From Fulvimarina pelagi HTCC2506 (GTDB taxonomy: Bacteria; Pseudomonadota; Alphaproteobacteria; Rhizobiales; Rhizobiaceae): a stretch of DNA of 64,000 nt. A model generated the notes under the pieces. It made no database searches and was not told where the DNA came from. It saw nothing but the letters and a program-made list of their open reading frames with translations. The position numbers and the translations under genes were made by a program. The stretch is from assembly GCF_000153705.1 (NCBI RefSeq), contig NZ_DS022272.1, forward strand, positions 2,438,268 to 2,502,267. The letters are read 5' to 3'. This document shows positions 44,487 through 53,543 of this stretch, one piece after another; within the stretch, counting starts at the first letter, position 1, and each line of letters opens with the position of its first letter.

Positions 44487-45938
44487 TCAGCTTACCTGAG
44501 ACTGAACGAAATTCTTGACGATTGAAACGATGCCCTTGCCTAGGAGATCGTCTAGCGCGTCGCAGAACGTATCGACATGGCTCTCGTCGCAGATCAGTGG
44601 CGGCTCCAGGCGGATGACGTTGCGATTGTATTCGGTGAACGCGACGAGAATACCGTAGTCGCGCAGCAGCGCGGCGCCGATGAAGCCTGAGAGCGAGCCC
44701 TTCAGCTTGTCGTCGAGCAGCGCCACCATCGGGCGGAGCGCGAAGGGCAGCGTCTGGGAAAAGTCCTGGAATTCGAGGCCGATCATCAGGCCCTGACCGC
44801 GGACCTCCTTGATGATCTTCGGGTATTTCGCCTGAATGTCCTCGAGACGCTTCTTCAGGTAAGCGCCCGTTTCCGCCGAATTGCCGATCAGATCCTCGTC
44901 ATAGAGGACGTTGAGGCCTTCGATCGCCGTCACACAGGCTTCGCCGATGCCGCCGAAGGTCGCCTGGGCATGGATCATCGCCGTCTTCGGCGTGCCATAG
45001 GCCTTCATATAGACCTCGCGCTTGGCAATCATCGCGCCGACCGGGGCCTTGCCGGCACCAAGTGACTTGGCGAGCGCCGTCACGTCCGGCACCACGCCAT
45101 GATGCTCGAAGGCGTAGAACTTGCCGGTCCGGCCATAGCCGCACTGCACCTCGTCGGCGACCCAGAGCACGTTGTGCTTGTCGCAAAGCGCGCGCACGCC
45201 CTGCCAATAGGTCGTCGGCGCAGTGACGATGCCGCCGCCGCCCTGCACGGTTTCGAGGACGACGACACCGATGTCGCTGTCGTTCTCGATGACGCGCTTC
45301 AGGGCTCCGAGGTCGGCGAACGGCACCTTGTAGGTATTCCCCGTCAGCTTGAACTCACCCTGATAGAGCGGTGAATCCGTGATCGACAGAACGCCCTTCG
45401 ACTTGCCGTGGAAGGAGTTCTCGGCATGGACGATCTTGCAGTTCTTGCGGCCCGAGGCGCGCTCGGCGACCTTCACGGCCGCTTCCATCGCTTCCGAGCC
45501 GGTCGAGCCGAGGAAGACCATATCGAGGTCGCCCGGCGAGCAGGCGGCGAGGTTCTTCGCCAGCGCCGAGGCGTATTGCGACATGAAGGCGATCGCGATC
45601 TCGTGCCGGTTCTCGTCCTGGAACCGCTGGCGCGCCGCGATAACGCGCGGATGGTTATGCCCCTGCGCCAGCGAGCCGAAGCCGCCGAAGAAGTCGAGGA
45701 TCTTCCGGCCGTTCTGGTCGGTGTAGTACATCCCCTCGGCGGTTTCGACCTTCACCTTGTGAAAGCCGAGCAGCTTCATGAAATGGTACTGGCCGGGATT
45801 GATGTGATCCTTGAAGAGATCGGCCATGGTCTTCACGTCGAGCGCCTTGGCGTCCTCGACGGTGAGAAGGTCCGGCTTTTTCGGTCCGGTCCGGTTTATG
45901 TCGAGGCTCGGGGCCTCGACCGTTGCACGATCGAGCAT
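44487..45938 (-). CDS. Class III (acetylornithine/4-aminobutyrate-type) aminotransferase
   Basis: A 483-residue PLP enzyme of the aspartate aminotransferase superfamily, class III. Seen are GGFGSLAQGHNHPRVIAA, the PLP-phosphate region FLGSTGSEAMEAAVKVAE, the acid LWVADEVQCGYGRTG and the Schiff-base lysine in DVTALAKSLGAGKAPVGAMI. Donor and acceptor cannot be read from the sequence. It is the last of five genes with a polyprenyl-pentose character and starts 12 bases after the SDR stop. A role in adding an amino group to a lipid-linked sugar, or to a hopanoid-like lipid, is possible. Confidence 0.85.
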   Translation of the reverse strand: MLDRATVEAPSLDINRTGPKKPDLLTVEDAKALDVKTMADLFKDHINPGQYHFMKLLGFHKVKVETAEGMYYTDQNGRKILDFFGGFGSLAQGHNHPRVIAARQRFQDENRHEIAIAFMSQYASALAKNLAACSPGDLDMVFLGSTGSEAMEAAVKVAERASGRKNCKIVHAENSFHGKSKGVLSITDSPLYQGEFKLTGNTYKVPFADLGALKRVIENDSDIGVVVLETVQGGGGIVTAPTTYWQGVRALCDKHNVLWVADEVQCGYGRTGKFYAFEHHGVVPDVTALAKSLGAGKAPVGAMIAKREVYMKAYGTPKTAMIHAQATFGGIGEACVTAIEGLNVLYDEDLIGNSAETGAYLKKRLEDIQAKYPKIIKEVRGQGLMIGLEFQDFSQTLPFALRPMVALLDDKLKGSLSGFIGAALLRDYGILVAFTEYNRNVIRLEPPLICDESHVDTFCDALDDLLGKGIVSIVKNFVQSQVS

Positions 45939-45949
45939 AGAAAGCCTCC

Positions 45950-46963
45950 TTATTCGGCCGGTTGCATGGTGGCGACGGGCTTGCCCGCCTTGCCGGTGAG
46001 CTTGGCGCGGTATTCGCTATAGGCCGCGATCAGCATGTCCTCGTCGCGGTACTGCGGCACCCATCCGAGCTGTTCCTTGCCTTTGGTCACGTCGAGCACG
46101 CAGTTCTCGTCGGCGATGAGATACTGCTCGGGGTCCATCAGCGGCTTGTTCATCCAGTCGAGCGCATCGAGCGTCTTCTTGACCGCCCAGCCCGGTGTCG
46201 GGATCAGGATCGAACGCGACTCGGCATGGCGGATGAGATCGCCGAGAAGCTTTCTTACCGGCGGCGGGTTGAGCGAGCCCAGATTGTAGGCCTCGTTCGG
46301 AACGCCGGCCTTCCAGGCGAGACGAGCGGCCTCGGCGCAGTCGAACACCGAAATGAACTGATAGGGGTTTTTGCCGGAGCCGATCATCGGAACCGGAAGA
46401 TTGTTGTCGATCAGCTTGAATAGCTTTTCGAGGATGCCGAGACGGCCCGGGCCGATGATGAGGCGCGGGCGGAAGAGCGAAATGTCCATTCCCTTCTCGC
46501 GCCACTCATGCGCCAGAAACTCGGTGTCGAGCTTCGACTGGCCGTATTCGCCGAGGGGTGCGACCGGGTGCTCCTCGGTCATCGGATGGGTGACCGTGTG
46601 GCCGTAGATCATGTCAGTCGTGAAGTGGACGAGCTTCGAAGCGCCGGCTTTATCCATCGCCTCGATGATGTTCTTCGTGCCGTCGTAGTTCACCGGATAG
46701 AAGAACTCGCGGCGCTTGGCGCGCACCTGCAGCGGCGACAGCATCTTGGCCGACAGGTTGTAGACAATGTCGTCGGCTTCGAGACCGACCTTGGCGATCG
46801 AGGCCGGATCGGTGACGTCGCAGTGGATGTGGCGGACACTGGCATAGTGGGCAAACTCGCCCTTTGCGATATCGGCGACGATCGCCTCCTCGCCGTCCTG
46901 GTTGAGCTTCTTGGCAAGATGCCGGCCAACGAAGCCGTCACCTCCGAACAGGATGTGTCTCAT
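45950..46963 (-). CDS. NAD-dependent epimerase/dehydratase (extended SDR)
   Basis: The 337-residue Rossmann protein has an N-terminal dinucleotide motif (ILFGGDGFVGRHLAKKL), a DVTDPASI segment, and the catalytic Tyr-x-x-x-Lys in GEYGQSKLDTEFLAHE, preceded by DMIYGHT. Extended SDRs epimerise, dehydrate or reduce nucleotide sugars or lipid-linked sugars. It overlaps the transporter gene by four bases and is followed by the aminotransferase. In the mycobacterial arabinose pathway DprE2, an SDR, reduces the keto intermediate made by DprE1; this gene may play that part, though it is not a close DprE2 relative. Confidence 0.85.
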   Translation of the reverse strand: MRHILFGGDGFVGRHLAKKLNQDGEEAIVADIAKGEFAHYASVRHIHCDVTDPASIAKVGLEADDIVYNLSAKMLSPLQVRAKRREFFYPVNYDGTKNIIEAMDKAGASKLVHFTTDMIYGHTVTHPMTEEHPVAPLGEYGQSKLDTEFLAHEWREKGMDISLFRPRLIIGPGRLGILEKLFKLIDNNLPVPMIGSGKNPYQFISVFDCAEAARLAWKAGVPNEAYNLGSLNPPPVRKLLGDLIRHAESRSILIPTPGWAVKKTLDALDWMNKPLMDPEQYLIADENCVLDVTKGKEQLGWVPQYRDEDMLIAAYSEYRAKLTGKAGKPVATMQPAE

Positions 46964-47400
46964 TGGGAAACCTCGTGGGCAGCGGTCTGGGTGAGTTCGA
47001 CGGCGGTTTCTGCTTCCTCGCTGACGGCAGAGCCGCCCTGGGCGATGAAGTACGTTCCGACGCAGATGAGGGCGATGCCGCCGATCCGGTACGCGTTGAG
47101 GTCTTCGGAGAAGACGAAGTACGCAAAGACCGCAACCGCGACATAGGCAAGCGAGAGGAAGGGGTACGCGTAGGAGAGTTCCACCTTCGACAGGACGTAG
47201 AGGTGTGAAGCCATCGAAATGACGAAAGTACAGAGCCCGAGGAAGACAAAGGGACTGAAGACGATCGACAGGAGCTTTAGAATCGGATTGACGCCGGCGA
47301 AGCTGAGCGTGCCGAGCTGCATCATGCCGTATTTCAGCATGACCTGCGCGGCCGCGTTGGTGAACACCGTGAAGAGAATGAAGGGAAGATATTTCGACAT
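46960..47400 (-). CDS. Four-helix EmrE/EamA-type transporter
   Basis: The start is the ATG at 47400 (MSKYLPFILF), nine codons into the frame. The protein of 146 residues has four membrane helices (about FILFTVFTNAAAQVML, FLGLCTFVISMASHLYVL, YPFLSLAYVAVAVFAYFV and IGGIALICVGTYFIA), with the SMR/EamA motif of the second half. Small proteins of this shape, such as ArnE/ArnF, flip undecaprenyl-linked aminoarabinose. In this operon a flippase for a polyprenyl-phosphate pentose is the attractive reading. It overlaps the SDR gene. Confidence 0.8.
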   Translation of the reverse strand: MSKYLPFILFTVFTNAAAQVMLKYGMMQLGTLSFAGVNPILKLLSIVFSPFVFLGLCTFVISMASHLYVLSKVELSYAYPFLSLAYVAVAVFAYFVFSEDLNAYRIGGIALICVGTYFIAQGGSAVSEEAETAVELTQTAAHEVSQ

Positions 47401-47470
47401 TGGGCTCTTGAGCTCCGTTCCGGCCAACCTCTCGTAGCGTCGGTTCTAAGGGCGAGGATCGTCGGATCCG

Positions 47471-48862
47471 TTAAAATCTGCCGCTTTGAGCGAAAGCGGG
47501 CGAAGGAACCTTGGGGACGGTAAATGCATGGTGTTCGGCAGTGCGTTTCTCCGCTGTCGTGGTCGAGTTGGACGCGCCGCCAACGGTGCGCAACCAAAAA
47601 TCCGACATCATCGCGGGATCACGGAGCGCGTCGAGTTCGGCAAAGCGCGGATAGCTCGTGGCGAATGTCTCAGGGCTCATGCGGTGCTGCTTGTAGGGGT
47701 TCACTGCGCCGCCTGCCTCGATCGTGATCCGGTCGAGTTCGGCGAGCAGTTTCAGTGTCTTCTCGCCCCGATCCGGGAAATCGAGGGTGAGCGTGTAGCC
47801 CGGCCGGGGGAACGAGGTGAGACCGGGACTCTCGACCGCACCGAAACGCTTCAGCACCGTCAGGAACGAGCCCTGTCCGTGGGCATGGGCGCATTCGATC
47901 AACGCGCGAACGCCATCTCGGCCTGCATTATCCGGCAGGACGCCCTGATGCTGGCAGAGCCCCCGCGGGCCGTAGAGCCGATTCCATCTCCCAACCCTGT
48001 CGAGCGGGAAGAAGAAGCCGTCGAAGGGAACCGTGCGCGTCGTCGTACCGGGCTTTGCCTTGCGATAATAGGTTTCGTTGAATGCTTTAAGCGCCGGTCC
48101 CATCAGCGGGCTAATCGGCGGTGTGAACGGCACGCTCGTGATCGGCGGACGACTTTTGCCGGACTTCGAGCCGACATTGGCGTGATCACCGCAAATCAGG
48201 TGCCCCCGGCCGAAATGCCGGCCCGTCGCCAGCGAGTCGATCCACGCAACGGCGTATTCGTGCTGCGCGTCCGCCTCTTCGGCGCAGTCGAAATAATCCT
48301 CCAGCCGGTGAAAGCGGGTGGTGGTCTCGACGATGTCCGAAAAAACGGCCGGCATCAGCCGAAGCGTCACCTTCTCGATGAGGCCCGTGAGCCCCATGCC
48401 GGAGATCGTCGCGGCGAAGAGGTCCACGTTTTCGCTGCGCGAGCAGACGAGCCGTCCGCGGTCGGAACGCTTCAGGACGATCTCCTCCACATGGCACCCG
48501 AAGGTGCCGCGTCGGTGATGGTTCTTGCCGTGTATATCGTTGGCGATGGCGCCCCCGACGGTCACGAACTGGGTGCCCGGCAGGACCGGCGGAAACCAAC
48601 CCGTGGGCGCCGCATGCGCGATCACGTCGGACAGCAGCGCCCCCGCTTCGCAGCGCAGAATGCCTGTCTCTCGGTCGAAAGAGAGGATGCGATCGGCGCG
48701 GCGGCTCTCGATCATCGCACCGTTGGAATGCAGACAGCTATCGCCGTATGAGCAGCCATTGCCGAACGGCAGCGCAGTTCCACCGGTCGGAAACTCGTCC
48801 GGCCCGATCGCCACCGTGTTCCGCGCCGTCGCGCCGCCCCAGCTGCGGAACCGCTCAGACAT
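47471..48862 (-). CDS. DprE1-like FAD oxidoreductase
   Basis: The 463-residue protein resembles decaprenylphosphoryl-beta-D-ribose 2-oxidase (DprE1): an FAD-binding domain with ALPFGNGCSYGDSCLHSNGA, GILRCEAGALLSDVI, FVTVGGAIANDIHGKNHHRRGTFGCHVEE (about residues 107-135) and GLTGLIEKVTLRL, then a substrate-binding cap. The His in HGKNHHRRGTFG is where related VAO-type enzymes attach or bind FAD. Its partner UbiA gene ends eight bases inside its start. It would oxidise a polyprenyl-phosphate ribose at C2. Confidence 0.85.
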   Translation of the reverse strand: MSERFRSWGGATARNTVAIGPDEFPTGGTALPFGNGCSYGDSCLHSNGAMIESRRADRILSFDRETGILRCEAGALLSDVIAHAAPTGWFPPVLPGTQFVTVGGAIANDIHGKNHHRRGTFGCHVEEIVLKRSDRGRLVCSRSENVDLFAATISGMGLTGLIEKVTLRLMPAVFSDIVETTTRFHRLEDYFDCAEEADAQHEYAVAWIDSLATGRHFGRGHLICGDHANVGSKSGKSRPPITSVPFTPPISPLMGPALKAFNETYYRKAKPGTTTRTVPFDGFFFPLDRVGRWNRLYGPRGLCQHQGVLPDNAGRDGVRALIECAHAHGQGSFLTVLKRFGAVESPGLTSFPRPGYTLTLDFPDRGEKTLKLLAELDRITIEAGGAVNPYKQHRMSPETFATSYPRFAELDALRDPAMMSDFWLRTVGGASNSTTTAEKRTAEHHAFTVPKVPSPAFAQSGRF

Positions 48863-50297
48863 AGACGGCGCCGAGGAACATCAAACCGCCGAGGCCCATC
48901 ACCATCTGCGAGCGCCAGTCCTGAAGGATGAAGACAACAGGGTCCTCGTGCATCTGGTCACGACGAGCGAGCACCCAGATGCGCGAAATGATGTAAAGCA
49001 CCATCGGACAGAGCGGCCACACGAGATACGGGATCGCGTAGTGCACCGCGACCTCCGGGCTGTTGATGTAGAGCGCGAGAACGAGGACTGCCGCGAAGCC
49101 TGAGGACATCCCCATCTGGCCGATCGTCTCGAGATCCGCGTCCACGTAGCCTCGACCCGTCGTCGAGCGGTCGGCGCCGGTGCCATGGTCCTGCAACTCG
49201 GTGTAGCGTTTGACCAGCGCGAGGGAGAGAAAGAAGAATATCGAGAAGGAGAGGAGCCAGAACGACGTCCCTACCCCGGTCGCTTCGGCACCGGCGATAA
49301 TGCGCGTGGTGTAGAGGAAGGCGAGCGTCATCACGTCGATCAGAAGCATTCGCTTCAAAGCGAAGGAATACGCTGTCGTGGCGATCATGTACCCGGCGAG
49401 GACGATCGCGTAGCCAACTGGAAGTAGGACGGCCGTGGCGCAAGCGAGCGCCATCAGCCCGAACGCCATCTTCAGCCCGGTCGGAATGCTGAGCCTGCCG
49501 CTTGCGAAGGGTCGATACCGCTTGGTCTTGTGGCGGCGGTCAGCTTCAAGGTCGAGCAGGTCGTTGACGATATAGACCGAGGAGGCCGCCGCCGAGAAGC
49601 TGACGAAGGCGAGCAACGCACTGAGGACCATCTCGAGGTTGAGGAATTCATGAGTCAGAATCATCGGCACGAAGACGAGAACGTTCTTCGTCCACTGATG
49701 CGGTCTGAATGACTTGATAGCGGCTTTCAGACGACCTTTCTCATGACCGATGAGATGAGAGCCGGTCCGTCGCTGCCACCGTCCGGCAGAGCGATCGGGC
49801 GCAACGACGGTCGCCTCGGCGGCGTTCTCGAGCAGGCAGATGTCTTCGTGGGAATTGCCGTAGTAGTCGTATCCATCGACACCCGCCTCTGCCTCGATAC
49901 GCGCAAGCTTTCGCGTGGAGGTAAGATTGACCTCGTCGTTTGAGGCCAGGACCGCGTCGAAGAGACCGAGATGAACCGCGACGGCGTGGGCGAGCCGCTC
50001 GTTGGAGCCAGTCGCAAGCACGATGCGCCGACCCTGAGCCTTCAGCGCCCGCAACTCGTCGATAACCTCTTGGCGATACGGCAAGGCGCTCGCGTCGAAG
50101 CTGACGTTTCGGGCGAGTTCCGCCTTGAGCCGCGCTTTTCCCTGGCTGAGCCAAAATGGAAGTTTGACGAGGAGCCTCGGGCATTGCCGGGCTGCGAGAA
50201 AAAGGGTCTCCCACAGAAGGTCGCTATGAATCAGGGTTCCGTCTAGATCGACGTAAACCGTGCGCTCTTTCAAAGATACTCTTGCGTCCACGTCCAA
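48855..50297 (-). CDS. HAD-domain/UbiA-type polyprenyl-phosphate phosphoribosyltransferase fusion
   Basis: The 480-residue protein has an N-terminal haloacid-dehalogenase domain (about 14-190) with VYVDLDGTLIHSD, the aspartate nucleophile motif, VLATGSNERLAHAV and NSHEDICLLENA, and a C-terminal UbiA prenyltransferase domain (about 200-480) with the metal-binding VNDLLDLEADRRHKTKRYRP and nine or so helices. Mycobacterial DprA/UbiA (Rv3806c) transfers phosphoribose from PRPP to decaprenyl phosphate, and a separate phosphatase removes the 5-phosphate; here the HAD domain may supply that phosphatase. It overlaps the DprE1-like gene by eight bases and heads the operon. Confidence 0.87.
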   Translation of the reverse strand: MDVDARVSLKERTVYVDLDGTLIHSDLLWETLFLAARQCPRLLVKLPFWLSQGKARLKAELARNVSFDASALPYRQEVIDELRALKAQGRRIVLATGSNERLAHAVAVHLGLFDAVLASNDEVNLTSTRKLARIEAEAGVDGYDYYGNSHEDICLLENAAEATVVAPDRSAGRWQRRTGSHLIGHEKGRLKAAIKSFRPHQWTKNVLVFVPMILTHEFLNLEMVLSALLAFVSFSAAASSVYIVNDLLDLEADRRHKTKRYRPFASGRLSIPTGLKMAFGLMALACATAVLLPVGYAIVLAGYMIATTAYSFALKRMLLIDVMTLAFLYTTRIIAGAEATGVGTSFWLLSFSIFFFLSLALVKRYTELQDHGTGADRSTTGRGYVDADLETIGQMGMSSGFAAVLVLALYINSPEVAVHYAIPYLVWPLCPMVLYIISRIWVLARRDQMHEDPVVFILQDWRSQMVMGLGGLMFLGAVYV

Positions 50298-50521
50298 AGC
50301 CTCCGCCTCGGCATGCCTGCCGGTTCGATGGCCTGTTTTAGGAAAGTGCTGTTTTCAAAGCTTTACGTTACGACGCGATAGAGTGGGTTTTCCGGGCTGA
50401 CGGTTAATGGGATGCGACCGAGACCTGCCGCAATAGAGCCTAAGTAAGAGGGCGCGTATATCCGTTTGGCCGACAAGTTTTCCGCTTTACGAGGTAATGC
50501 GTACAGGTGCCCTATTCGGCC

Positions 50522-51688
50522 TCAAACATTTTTGACACCACGTATCAACGGTAAGGAGAGGAACGACAAAGCGCCAAAAACGGCAAGTGTCGGGCCGAGG
50601 CCAAGCATATTGCTTGCAAGCCCAGCCAATGGAGGTGCGATCATATTGCCGATCGCGTAGATCATTACCACGGCCGTGAAGCTTGCCGACGGTATTTTCG
50701 GAAACAGGCGTTCGCTCCAAAACGAATAGACCGAACTCAACGCCATCAGGCAGATGCCCTGTAAAGCAGCGGAGACCACCGTCGCCGTCCAGTTGCCCGG
50801 TAGCAGCGCAAGGAGCAGAAGCGAAACGCCGGACGCGCTGAATAAGGTCACGAGCAGGGTGCGAAGGCCAATCTTGTCTTCGATGTCACCTGTCAGAAGT
50901 CCGAGACATCCTGCAAGGCCGAACACGCAGAGCAGAACGGGGCCGATCAGTTCAGGTGCAAGGCCGGTCAACCCCCCGGCACTGGCGATGTGTTCGATCC
51001 AGTAGGACAGATAGATTCCGTTCGTCGCACCGAACGACAGGGCGAAGCCGTAGAGTGGAACAGCATTCTTCGCCTTCAGCTGGCTCTTGAGAAAGCGCCA
51101 GTCGAGCCTCATTCGTTGGCCGGAAATGGCCTTTTGCGGCAATAGGACGAGCGGTACGAAGACGACGAGAAAAGCACACGCCGCAAAGCTCCACCACGCG
51201 ATCCGCCAGGTCTGCTCGGCGAATACGAGCCCCGCAGCGAACAGCCCGGCTCCCATGATCCCAAACGTCGTTCCGGTGCTGACGATCGAAAGCGTGCGTT
51301 TCTGAAAACGGTCTTCGACGGCGTGTTCGACCATGCTGTTGAAGGGTGCCCAGGCAAACCCGGCACTCGCCGACGCAAACGCCACCCCGAGGCTCATGAG
51401 AAAGATACCTGGTGCCGAGGCCGTCAATGCAAATCCCGCTATCGCGAAGACGCCGCCGATGAGCACGGGAAGTCTCGGACCAAAACGAGCAGTGGCCCAG
51501 CCAGTGAAGAAAAGCGCGAGAAAGAAGGCTGCAAAAGCAAGGCCGGCTATGGTGCCGGCGGTGCCGGTTCCGAAACCGAACGCTTCCCGAAGCTGAGGAA
51601 GAAACATGCCATAGGCCATTCGACCTGGGCCGAAGGTGATCGCCGTCGCCACAAAGCCAACGGTCGCGATACGCCTACGAACAATCAC
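50522..51688 (-). CDS. MFS transporter
   Basis: A 388-residue protein of about twelve helices. It begins with a GTG at 51688 and has a basic N-terminus (VRRRIATVGFVATAITFGPGRMAYG). The loop between helices 2 and 3 reads WATARFGPRLPVLIGG, and a second copy of this pattern (DIEDKIGLRTLLV) follows the central loop. It resembles the YbfB/oxalate-formate-antiporter-like group of MFS. Substrate is not known. It is transcribed alone. Confidence 0.86.
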   Translation of the reverse strand: MIVRRRIATVGFVATAITFGPGRMAYGMFLPQLREAFGFGTGTAGTIAGLAFAAFFLALFFTGWATARFGPRLPVLIGGVFAIAGFALTASAPGIFLMSLGVAFASASAGFAWAPFNSMVEHAVEDRFQKRTLSIVSTGTTFGIMGAGLFAAGLVFAEQTWRIAWWSFAACAFLVVFVPLVLLPQKAISGQRMRLDWRFLKSQLKAKNAVPLYGFALSFGATNGIYLSYWIEHIASAGGLTGLAPELIGPVLLCVFGLAGCLGLLTGDIEDKIGLRTLLVTLFSASGVSLLLLALLPGNWTATVVSAALQGICLMALSSVYSFWSERLFPKIPSASFTAVVMIYAIGNMIAPPLAGLASNMLGLGPTLAVFGALSFLSLPLIRGVKNV

Positions 51689-51827
51689 GGCCTACCTTTC
51701 GGTCTGTCGGCTCGTGCGGAAGTGACCGGTGTCGCAACGGCTTTCGCATCAGCACTGAACTTCGGTCAGTCGCCCGACTTGCGCATCCCTAGGTGTTGAC
51801 CGTCCGGTGTTTCGTTCGGATACAGTG

Positions 51828-52649
51828 TCAGTCCACGAACGCCCGTTCGACGACATAGGTCCCGGGCGCATTGTTCGCGCCTTCCTCGAACCCACGTTCC
51901 TGAAGAAGCTTCTCAGTATCCTTCAGCATCGCCATCGAGCCGCATATCATGGCGCGATCGTTCGCCGGATCGAGCGGCGCGATAGCGAGATCAATGAAGA
52001 GCTTGCCGTTCTCGATCAACTTCGTAACGCGGTCGCCGGTCACCTCGCCCTTTTGGGTGGCGGTGGCGTGGAAGAGCAGTTCTTTCTCGCCGACGACCTC
52101 TTGCATCAATTCGTCGGTCTTCATGTGATCGACGAGTTGACGCCCATATTCGAGTTCGGAGTCCTCACGGCACGTCTGCGTCAGGATCACCTGATCGAAC
52201 TTCTCGTAAGTCTCGGGATCGCGAATGACCGAGGCGAAGGGCGCAATGCCGGTGCCGGTCGAGAACAGAAAGAGCCGCTTGCCGGGGATCAGCGCATCGT
52301 GGACGAGCGTGCCCGTCGGCTTCTTACGCATGAGGACGGTGTCGCCCTCCTGGATCTTCTGGAGATGCTCGGTCAGCGGACCGCCGGGCACTTTGATCGA
52401 AAAGAACTCGATTTCCTCGTCCCAGGCCGGCGACGCGATCGAATAGGCCCGATAGACTGGCTTCTCCGCGTTCGGCAGGCCGATCATCACGAATTCTCCC
52501 GAGCGAAAGCGAAAGCTCTGTGGTCGGGTCATGCGGAAGGCGAATAGCCGGTCCGTATAATGCGTGACGGAAGTGACGGTTTCGGCGAAGACGTTCGCGG
52601 GGATCGGGAAGCTTTCGGTCTCGGCGGTCTTTTCGGCGACGGAACTCAT
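51828..52649 (-). CDS. fpr: Ferredoxin--NADP reductase
   Basis: The start is the ATG at 52649 (MSSVAEKTAETESF), with AAGGA upstream. The 273-residue flavoprotein has the FAD motif RAYSIASPAWDEEIEF, the NADP-phosphate and pyrophosphate region LFLFSTGTGIAPFASVIRDP, ILTQTCREDSELEYG, and the C-terminal GAN-NAPGTYVVERAFVD tail. Ferredoxin/flavodoxin-NADP reductases of this length, ending with a terminal aromatic-rich tail, provide reducing power for Fe-S assembly and oxidative stress. It is monocistronic. Confidence 0.93.
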   Translation of the reverse strand: MSSVAEKTAETESFPIPANVFAETVTSVTHYTDRLFAFRMTRPQSFRFRSGEFVMIGLPNAEKPVYRAYSIASPAWDEEIEFFSIKVPGGPLTEHLQKIQEGDTVLMRKKPTGTLVHDALIPGKRLFLFSTGTGIAPFASVIRDPETYEKFDQVILTQTCREDSELEYGRQLVDHMKTDELMQEVVGEKELLFHATATQKGEVTGDRVTKLIENGKLFIDLAIAPLDPANDRAMICGSMAMLKDTEKLLQERGFEEGANNAPGTYVVERAFVD

Positions 52650-52904
52650 TCGCGGTCCTTCTCGGCAGTCTGCGGACAAAAGCGGGAACCGGCTGCATCG
52701 GACGGCAGCGCTCCTCGCTCAATTCTCCGCGGGTATCACGGGTTGCGCTCGATCTCGATTCCGATCGAGGTCGGCGTATTAGGTTTTGGTGGAACATAGG
52801 GACAAATCTCGCTTTTCGCAGCCGCAAGACGTCCTATTGTTTCGCCGAAGCCCAAACGAATTTTTCCCAAATCGTACAAATCGGAGGTCCGGGCGGTCCC
52901 GCGC

Positions 52905-53411
52905 TCAAAAGAATGGGCTCGTCGAGACCCAGTAGCCGACCACCGCCAGCGAGAGGATCGGCAGCAGCATCTGCACCGGGCGGAGCTTGGCGAAATAAAG
53001 CGGGGCTCGCCCCTTCTTGGCGCTGATTGGATCGAGGACGGCAAGTGCCACGTAGCCGATCAGTTCTAGGCCGACCGCATAGAGCGGGAACGCCCAGACC
53101 ACCGAGAGAATCGCAGCAAAGCCGGTAACGAAGAGAAGCAACATCATCGCGATCTGGGTAGCCTTTGGTCCGCCCGGCTGGCGGAAACTGACCCCGCGGC
53201 GCACGCCGGAGAGAAAGGTCAGAATGGCCGCTCCCCAAAGCAGCGTGAAGTTCAGCGTCAGGAAGGCCCAGTTGTCCGGCAGGACGAACAGCCCGACGGC
53301 GCCCGCGACGATCGGCAGCATCGCCAAATAGGCGAAGAAAAGTCCATCGGCGGGAATATCAGCCGGTTCCTCGGTCACTATCCTGCGGTTGTCGGAGTCA
53401 GACTGCGTCAT
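52905..53411 (-). CDS. DUF3429 membrane protein
   Basis: The 168-residue protein has five predicted membrane helices and the DUF3429 motif LTLNFTLLWGAAILTFLSGVRRGVSF. The second half carries LYFAKLRPVQMLLPILSL. The family is widespread in alpha- and gammaproteobacteria, with no known role. It lies about 250 bases upstream of fpr on the same strand. Confidence 0.82.
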   Translation of the reverse strand: MTQSDSDNRRIVTEEPADIPADGLFFAYLAMLPIVAGAVGLFVLPDNWAFLTLNFTLLWGAAILTFLSGVRRGVSFRQPGGPKATQIAMMLLLFVTGFAAILSVVWAFPLYAVGLELIGYVALAVLDPISAKKGRAPLYFAKLRPVQMLLPILSLAVVGYWVSTSPFF

Positions 53412-53543
53412 TTGCCTTTGCCTTCGATGTCCTGAACGGTACTACCGGTACCTTGAACGCGCCCGACCCGCCGATGTTCGCTGGGCGGACTCATTCCGAA
53501 GACGACCGTTTCCCGACGCTCTTCCAAAGTCTATGGTCCCGCC

